Assembly: GCA_948664205.1 (NCBI GenBank) | Contig: CAPNDH010000062.1 | Coordinates: forward strand, 1-6,158 | Reading direction: 5' to 3' | Source: an uncultured Clostridia bacterium | Lineage (GTDB): Bacteria; Bacillota; Clostridia; TANB77; CAG-508 | DNA: 6,158 nucleotides | In this document: positions 1-5,600 of the stretch, in pieces | Layout of the letters: every line of letters starts with the position of its first letter | Numbering within the stretch: position 1 is the first letter of the stretch | Notes under the pieces: model-generated | What the model was told of the DNA's origin: nothing | The model's database searches: none | The model's input: the letters and a program-made list of their open reading frames with translations, nothing else | Program-made: the position numbers and the translations under genes

Positions 1-2060
1 AATGAATATACTCTTTTGGCAAGCTCATACTCTTGTTGTTCTGCTTGATTTTCTAATTTTTCTTCTGCTTCTCTTAATTCTTTTGCTTGTTCTTGCTCTT
101 TTAGCCAATTAGGGTATTCTGCAAGTTCCTTTTCATTCAAATATCTTTCTACCTTAATAAGTTCTGTTATTCTTTTTGCTACATCATTCCAACTTATTGT
201 TGTTGTAATTTCATCTTTGAAATAACCTCTATTTAATGTCATACCTTTAGGAGAACATTGCAAACCTATTCCTGATCCAGATACAGTTCCAGTTGTTCCA
301 TAATAACCTAATCCATACATTTTCTTTAAATAGTCTGCATTATCTTTTAATGACAAATGTGTTTCAAATTGTTGATATATAGAATATTTACTGAATGTTC
401 CTCTTTCTTGTAATACTCTATCTATAAACTCTTGTGTAAATTCTAGTTCTGGCTTTTTTTCTGCCTCATTGATTAAAGACATTTGGTCTGTAACAGATAG
501 GATTCTTGTTTCCACATCTTTTAATTGATTAAGCATAATCATAGCTTCATAATTATCAATTAAATTTTCCCATGAAATAAAACTTTCTGTATCTCGTGAT
601 AGAAAACTACCTTTCCATACTAAAAGTCCATTTTCAAATGCTTTATAACCATATCTTTCATCATTTATTGTAATTTCTGTATAATCAATATTAAAACTAC
701 TTTTTAAAAATTCTGCTCGTTTATTTTTGTCATTTTCATTTTCAAAGTATTGTCTAATTTCACTATTAGAAACTCTTAAATGTGGTGCATTAGTTAGTAT
801 TTGATTAACTTTTGCATCTGTAACAACATAAGGACAGTCCTTGCTACTGTCCCTACTATAAATACCTAAATGTAAATTATTTCGTTCGCTGCCATTTCCT
901 CTGCTGTCGCTCTGATGTTGTTCATGAGTCCTACCCATGTCATCTGATCTTTGGCTTTCAATTCTTCCGTTATTCCTTGTTGCTTCTTCATCATCTCTAC
1001 CAGTTCTTCCACTCTCTTGCTCATTTGTTCCTGTATTTGTGTCAAGTGTTGTTCTAGTTTCTTGTTCATTACCAATATTGTCAATTCGTGGTTTTTGTGA
1101 TTCTTTAGATAATTGTATCTCATTAGAGCGTATTTCCCTGCTGGTATCTTCTCTTTCTCCATTACTAGGTTTGGCATATAATAATCCCCTTGTTTCGTGT
1201 ACTCTATTTTCTCTACCATCTTCATTTCCTCCTTTGATTTTTTCATTATCATTAGAATACATTTCTTTATCAAATTTCTCAATTGTACGATTTTTTAATT
1301 TTTCACTTTTTTGTAGATTTGCAACTGTCCTTGCAATTTCTCTCAAACCCATTTCTGCTATATCACTTACACTTGCACCTAATGTTGTTAGAACTTCTTG
1401 ATTATTAAAGTATTTTATATATGAGAATTCTTGCTCTTGTATTTGCTCTTTGGCATTTATTCCACATCTAGTCATCATCATATAACTTACACTTGCCCAT
1501 GTAGTAGTAATAAGCATAGTTTTTATCTCTTCGTCTGATATAGTCGCAAGCATTGAATTTGCTTTGTTTTCTATAATTGATGTCAAATAATCTTCTATAT
1601 TATCTACTACCATATTATAACTTGCTGAAATTATAGCTTGTGATAGATTTTCTTTTGAGCTTATATCTCCAAAATTGGCTTCTAAACTTTCGATTATATC
1701 TTCTTCATAATTTTGTTTTATAGTCCATAATTTATACTCTGTATTATTATAGTTGTTCGTATCTGATAAGTCAAATACTAGCTTAAATGGATATTTACTA
1801 TATGGATTTTTGTCGAATACATAAATTGGTGTTGCTCCACTATTTACCCATCTATGTGGTACTACTCTTTTATTCCAATCTTCCATTGTTGCACAAGCTC
1901 TTGCATCTGGTCGCTGTGCATATATAAGAATTTGGTCATCAAAATCATATTTGAAATTCCATGAACTGCTATCTAAAAACTTTCTCCAATTTTCTGCACT
2001 TTGTGAAAGTTCATTTATGACTTCTTTATAGAGTTGTCTTGTTTCTGTTATTTTTCCCAA
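1..2060 (-). CDS. N-terminal 686 residues of a large ArdC-like/helicase-type mobile-element protein, 3' end beyond window
   Basis: Seen: I translated this frame codon by codon from a TTG at 2058-2060 to the left edge and found no stop. Residues about 10-85 match the ArdC-N-like opening typical of these proteins: AENWRKFLDSSS, then a segment with LIYAQRPDARACA, then RWVNSGATPIYVFD. A helical region follows to about 275, then a hydrophilic N/E/R/S-rich linker (about 276-405). Two related modules come next (about 411-500 and 541-655), each with an (AEF/ADY)LKxx(F/Y) segment and an ISW strand, and then a Glu/Lys-rich likely coiled coil. Known of the family as I recall it: Tn1549-like conjugative elements carry proteins of 2000 or more residues with this start, continuing into methylase and SNF2/DEAD helicase domains. 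Those domains, if present, are outside the window, so enzymatic function is inferred. The linker is also read in another frame as tnpV. Confidence 0.85.
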   Translation of the reverse strand, partial: MGKITETRQLYKEVINELSQSAENWRKFLDSSSWNFKYDFDDQILIYAQRPDARACATMEDWNKRVVPHRWVNSGATPIYVFDKNPYSKYPFKLVFDLSDTNNYNNTEYKLWTIKQNYEEDIIESLEANFGDISSKENLSQAIISASYNMVVDNIEDYLTSIIENKANSMLATISDEEIKTMLITTTWASVSYMMMTRCGINAKEQIQEQEFSYIKYFNNQEVLTTLGASVSDIAEMGLREIARTVANLQKSEKLKNRTIEKFDKEMYSNDNEKIKGGNEDGRENRVHETRGLLYAKPSNGEREDTSREIRSNEIQLSKESQKPRIDNIGNEQETRTTLDTNTGTNEQESGRTGRDDEEATRNNGRIESQRSDDMGRTHEQHQSDSRGNGSERNNLHLGIYSRDSSKDCPYVVTDAKVNQILTNAPHLRVSNSEIRQYFENENDKNKRAEFLKSSFNIDYTEITINDERYGYKAFENGLLVWKGSFLSRDTESFISWENLIDNYEAMIMLNQLKDVETRILSVTDQMSLINEAEKKPELEFTQEFIDRVLQERGTFSKYSIYQQFETHLSLKDNADYLKKMYGLGYYGTTGTVSGSGIGLQCSPKGMTLNRGYFKDEITTTISWNDVAKRITELIKVERYLNEKELAEYPNWLKEQEQAKELREAEEKLENQAEQQEYELAKRVYS
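866..1219 (-). CDS. tnpV: TnpV-family transposon-encoded protein nested out of frame inside the large gene
   Basis: A complete 117-codon frame on the same strand as the surrounding gene, read in its +1 frame. The product resembles the TnpV family known from Clostridium Tn4451 and Tn1549-like elements. It has the N-terminal GDYYMPNL (residues 11-18), a Tyr-Leu-Lys-x-His segment (YLKNHKNHELTI), a helical middle, and a C-terminus with QGITEELKAKDQMTWVGLMNNIR (82-103 in part) ending EIIYI. The length is also typical of the family. The ATG at 1219 has AGGAGG eight bases upstream; the in-frame ATG at 1225 is only two bases from that site, and starts further up precede it, so 1219 is preferred. TnpV is a small protein of poorly defined function that accompanies transposition modules. 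The gene overlaps codons 281-399 of the large protein. I recognise the family from memory, without a search. Confidence 0.85.
   Translation of the reverse strand: MVEKIEYTKQGDYYMPNLVMEKEKIPAGKYALMRYNYLKNHKNHELTILVMNKKLEQHLTQIQEQMSKRVEELVEMMKKQQGITEELKAKDQMTWVGLMNNIRATAEEMAANEIIYI
1228..1233 (-). promoter_or_regulatory. Internal Shine-Dalgarno site for tnpV
   Basis: AGGAGG on the minus strand inside the large coding frame, where it encodes Gly-Gly in the Lys-Gly-Gly-Asn part of the linker. It lies eight bases before the ATG at 1217-1219. A perfect site at ideal spacing inside another gene argues that the nested frame is translated on its own. Confidence 0.8.
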
Positions 2061-2072
2061 ACTATTCCTCCT
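2058..2072 (-). promoter_or_regulatory. AGGAGG ribosome binding site fixing a TTG start for the large protein
   Basis: A perfect AGGAGG at 2067-2072 is followed by six bases and TTG. An in-frame TAG at 2073-2075 directly precedes it, so no earlier start is possible. The first in-frame ATG is codon 59 (1884-1886), inside the conserved ArdC-like region, and starting there would remove the LIYAQRPDA motif. The TTG start is therefore the only reasonable choice. Confidence 0.88.
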
Positions 2073-2077
2073 CTACA

Positions 2078-2389
2078 TTATTGTCTTTTCATTTTCCTTG
2101 TATAATCTTCATCTACTTTTAACACATTATCAAATGCAGAAAGTAATAAAACTATTAGTTCTGCTGCTTCTTTTTGGAATAGTCCAATGTCTATTATAGA
2201 TATTTCTCCCTCTTCATCTTTTTGTGGTATAGAATATCTTAATAATAGATCTTGTAAGTTTTTAGCTTTTTCTTTCCATTCTTCTGTTACAATATTTTCT
2301 TCTTGAAATGCAAGTAATGCCATTAGTTTATTAAAGTTTCCTTTATTTACAATGAATTTTACTGATGGCTTTTTATAATGTTCTATCAT
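2078..2389 (-). CDS. Small unknown protein, 103 aa
   Basis: I do not recognise this protein. The ATG at 2389 has AGGAG six bases upstream (2396-2400), lying within the final codons of the preceding 71-aa gene, which favours coupled translation. The product looks soluble and mostly helical: a basic N-terminus (MIEHYKKPSVKFIVNKG), a leucine-rich middle (NLQDLLLRYSIP), an acidic turn (KDEEGE), then an amphipathic or hydrophobic stretch, AAELIVLLLSAF, at about residues 74-85 that is too short for a convincing membrane span. It ends with a basic tail. The next gene begins 17 bases after the stop. It is likely part of the same element operon. The function is unknown; a small partner protein is one possibility. 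Confidence 0.82.
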   Translation of the reverse strand: MIEHYKKPSVKFIVNKGNFNKLMALLAFQEENIVTEEWKEKAKNLQDLLLRYSIPQKDEEGEISIIDIGLFQKEAAELIVLLLSAFDNVLKVDEDYTRKMKRQ

Positions 2390-2391
2390 AG

Positions 2392-2607
2392 TTATCTCCT
2401 TTCTGTTTCCTCTTTTCCTGCTAAAAATCCTATTACATTTTTCTTTGCTACTGCTTCTTTTAAATCCATAATAAAACTTTTTTCAACAGGGCTAAACTGT
2501 TTCAAATCTTCCCATTTTAAGGCTTTTATTTTTTGTTCTGAATCTATATTGTTTTCAAATAATTTTTCCAATGTCTTTACACTTTGTGTTAGTGTATATT
2601 GTGGCAT
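2392..2607 (-). CDS. Small unknown protein, 71 aa
   Basis: I do not recognise this protein. It starts at ATG with AGGAGG seven bases upstream (2615-2620), which supports translation and this start. The product is charged and predicted helical, with no signal peptide, membrane segment or cysteines. It begins MPQYTLTQSVKTLEKLFE, has a central KALKWEDLKQFSPVEK stretch, and ends in GKEETERR. Its stop lies two bases before the start of the next gene, and that gene's Shine-Dalgarno site is inside its last codons, so the two are probably translationally coupled. The setting, between a surface protein and a large ArdC/helicase-type protein, suggests a cytoplasmic accessory protein of the mobile element; that role is inferred from neighbours only. 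Confidence 0.82.
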   Translation of the reverse strand: MPQYTLTQSVKTLEKLFENNIDSEQKIKALKWEDLKQFSPVEKSFIMDLKEAVAKKNVIGFLAGKEETERR

Positions 2608-2631
2608 GATAATTCCTCCTTAAATTGAATT

Positions 2632-2655
2632 AAGGTGGCTAATTAAAGCCACCTT
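2632..2655 (-). terminator. Intergenic hairpin after the adhesin gene (possible weak terminator or attenuator)
   Basis: A perfect 9-bp inverted repeat (AAGGTGGCT / AGCCACCTT) with a 6-base loop sits 9 bp after the adhesin stop codon and ends 11 bases before the AGGAGG of the next gene. Read on the minus strand, the hairpin is followed by AATTCAATTT, which is only moderately U-rich, so termination would be partial at best. It could instead protect or process the mRNA, making adhesin and downstream genes differ in expression. The inverted repeat is certain; the function is inferred. Confidence 0.5.
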
Positions 2656-2664
2656 GTTATTGGT

Positions 2665-5600
2665 CTATTTTTTATTTACTGATTTTCTCTTTTTATATTC
2701 GTGTACTCCCACACTAGCTAATGCAAGTATAGATAAGCCTAATAAACCTGCATATAGTTTTAAGTTACTATTATCTCCAGTTTTTGGTGTATCTACTGGT
2801 ACATTTTCAAATTCAAGAGTATATGTTGAATCTTCACTTTCTACTTTCTCATTATCAATAAATGTTCCTTTGTCATTCATTTCAACTTTGATTACTTTAT
2901 CTGATAATACATAACCCTTTGGTGCAGCAATTTCCTTAATATAATAAATTCCATATCGTAAATTTTCAAATAAAACTGTTCCATTTTCTTTATCTGATTT
3001 TACCTCTTTTATAAGTTTTGTGCATTCTGCATCTTCATATATTCCAAAAGTAAATTTATCTTTGATAACTTCTTTTGTATTACTATCAATTTTTACTAAT
3101 TTAATATTTTGAAGAATAGGCATATCTTTCATTTCTACTCTTTGTGTTTCTTTATCTTCACTCACAGTAAACTCGATTTCTTCTGTAATCTCATAGCCAT
3201 AAGGTGCAGTAATTTCAACTAATTTGTATTTTTTGTTTTCTTCTAATCCAACTACTTTATGTGGCTCTTTTGTAGATGTCCATTCATCTATTACATTGCC
3301 ATCTTCGTCAATTACTTTCAATTCTGCTCCTTCAATTTCTTCGCCTGTTACTAGATCTGTTTTTACAACTTCTAATATTTTGTCAATCATTATTACTTTT
3401 TGAGTTTCTTTATCACTTGTTACTGTAAATTTTACATCAGTAGCTTTTACATAGCCATCTACCACGATTTCTTCGTGTAATATATATTCTTCGTTTTCAA
3501 TAAGTCCATTTACTTTGTGTGGCTCTTTACCAGAAACCCATTTATCTACAATGTTCTTTGTTTTAGTGCTTGTAACAACTAAAGTAGCTCCCTCTAGTTC
3601 ATTTCCACTAATATCTTGTTTTGATATTTCAACTACTTTATCTATCATTTTCACTTCTTGTGTTTCTTTATCAGTAGTTACAGTAAATTTAACTTCATTT
3701 GATATAACAAATCCATCTGGTGCATATTGTTCAATAAGTGTATATGTTTTTCCCTCTACTAAATTGTTAATTCTATGTGGCTCTTTTGTAGATGTCCACT
3801 CATCAACTACATTATTATCTTCATCAATAACTTGAAGTTCTGCTCCTTCAATCTCATTTCCACCAATGTCTTGTTTTGTCATTGTTACTACTTTATCTAT
3901 CATTGTTACTTTTTGAATCTCTGCTGTATTTTCTACTTTGAATTTGATTTCTGTTGCTACCACAAATCCATTTGGTGCTGTTTCTTCTTTTAGTGTATAT
4001 TCTTTTCCTACAACTAAACCTTCTATTTTGTGAGTTTTTTCAGTAGATACCCAACTATCAATAACTTCGTTATTTTCGTCTGTAATAGTTAGTTTTGCAC
4101 CAACTAACTCTTTTTCTCCTGTTATATCTGTTTTGCTAACTTCTATTGCTGTTGTTCTATTTTCAATATCTTTCTCTACAACATATTCTTTTGTTACTGT
4201 ATCTTTTTGTTCAAATATTACTTCGTATTCTGTTTTATCTAATACTGCTCCATCTATTGTTGTTAGTTCTTTTAAGTGATATTTGCCCATTGGTAAATTT
4301 GAAACTGTTAATGTTCCATCAGCTTTTAAATTATATTTTCCTACTACTTTTCCTTTTTCATATATAGTAGATCCGTCAGCATAATCAATTATTTTTTCAT
4401 CTGCTACTAATTCAAAAGATATTTTTGTAAAGTCAATATCTTTTATCATTGTTTTGTCCATATCTTCTCTTAATGCTACTTTTTTATTTAATTTTAGTGT
4501 TCCTGTTGGTTGCTCATTTTTTACTGTTACTGTAATCCAAGCATCCCAGTCTTTATCATAATTTAGTGTAGAGTTTCTGTTATCTACTTTAAAAGTTAAT
4601 TCTTCATCTAATTGTATAAATCCTGTTGGAATTTTTATTTCAGTTAATTTATACTTTCCTGCTTCTAACTTTGTTTCTGTTTTTGCAACTCCCTCGCTGT
4701 TTGTAGTCCAAGTTTTATAATATTTATCGCTAATTTTACATTGTACTTGTTCCCATTTGTTTGTATCTTCATTTAATCTATATAATTCAAATGTTGCATT
4801 AGAATAAGTTACAAATTTTCCTGTCTTTTTATCTTGTTTTTGCATTTTTATATATGCCTCAAATGGCAAATCATTTTCAACAAGTTCTTTAACTGGTGTT
4901 TTACTGTCTTTATCTATTGTTACATAGAATTGTTCAACTGTTGTTATCTCTGGAGATGGTGTATAAGTTTCATTTACTGTATATTCTCCATAAGCTAAAA
5001 GTCCAGAAATTCCGTGTCCATTAGTTCCTGTTCTAAATATTGAATATTCATCTGTTGCAAACTCGCTTAAATGTTTCTTTGCTTCATCAAAACTTCCGTA
5101 ATAGTCAACATATTTTGAAAGTATTGCTGTAAATTCTGCATTTGCTACTGTTTCTGCTGTTGCATTTTCATTTGTGCTAACCTTGATTACTTCAAAAGGT
5201 GCTTTTTCTACTGTATTTGTAACTGTTCCTGCTACTTCTATAACCTTTGTATTCATATCTCTGTATGAAAATGTATAATCATACACTTTTGTATCTGGCA
5301 TATAACCTGTTGGTACTATGGTTTCTTTTGCATAATATTTTCCCATTGGTAGTCCTGTTAATTTTGTTCCCTCTACACTTATTTTTGCAGGTGTATTATT
5401 ATTTGTTATTTTTATACTAGCTACTCCATACTCATTGAAAGTAAATGTTGCAATTTGTTCATCTTTATCAAAATATTTTATTGTTCCTGCAACATTTGTT
5501 ATTCTTTCTTTTGCATATAAAGTATATTCAGTTCCTTTAAGTGTTGCATCTCCGTGATGTGACTTTTTATCTACTCTATTTTTATTTCCTGTTTCTTTAT

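Noticed and set aside
866..1240. A frameshift or sequencing error splitting the large gene at tnpV
   Set aside because: The large frame continues without a stop on both sides and through the overlap, so no frame change is needed to join the two halves.
1220..1282. Upstream start for tnpV at 1282
   Set aside because: The 21 extra residues precede the AGGAGG site, have no binding site of their own, and do not look like the usual TnpV N-terminus.
937..1401. A 154-codon frame on the plus strand
   Set aside because: It is the antisense of the dual-coding region. Its Ser/Leu/Pro-rich product mirrors the linker, and it lacks a binding site; it is open because two sense frames exclude many stops.
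3121..4149. The regular repeats as a CRISPR array or non-coding satellite
   Set aside because: The period is about 255-261 bases, in frame, and encodes conserved Cna-B domains; there are no short identical repeats with unique spacers.
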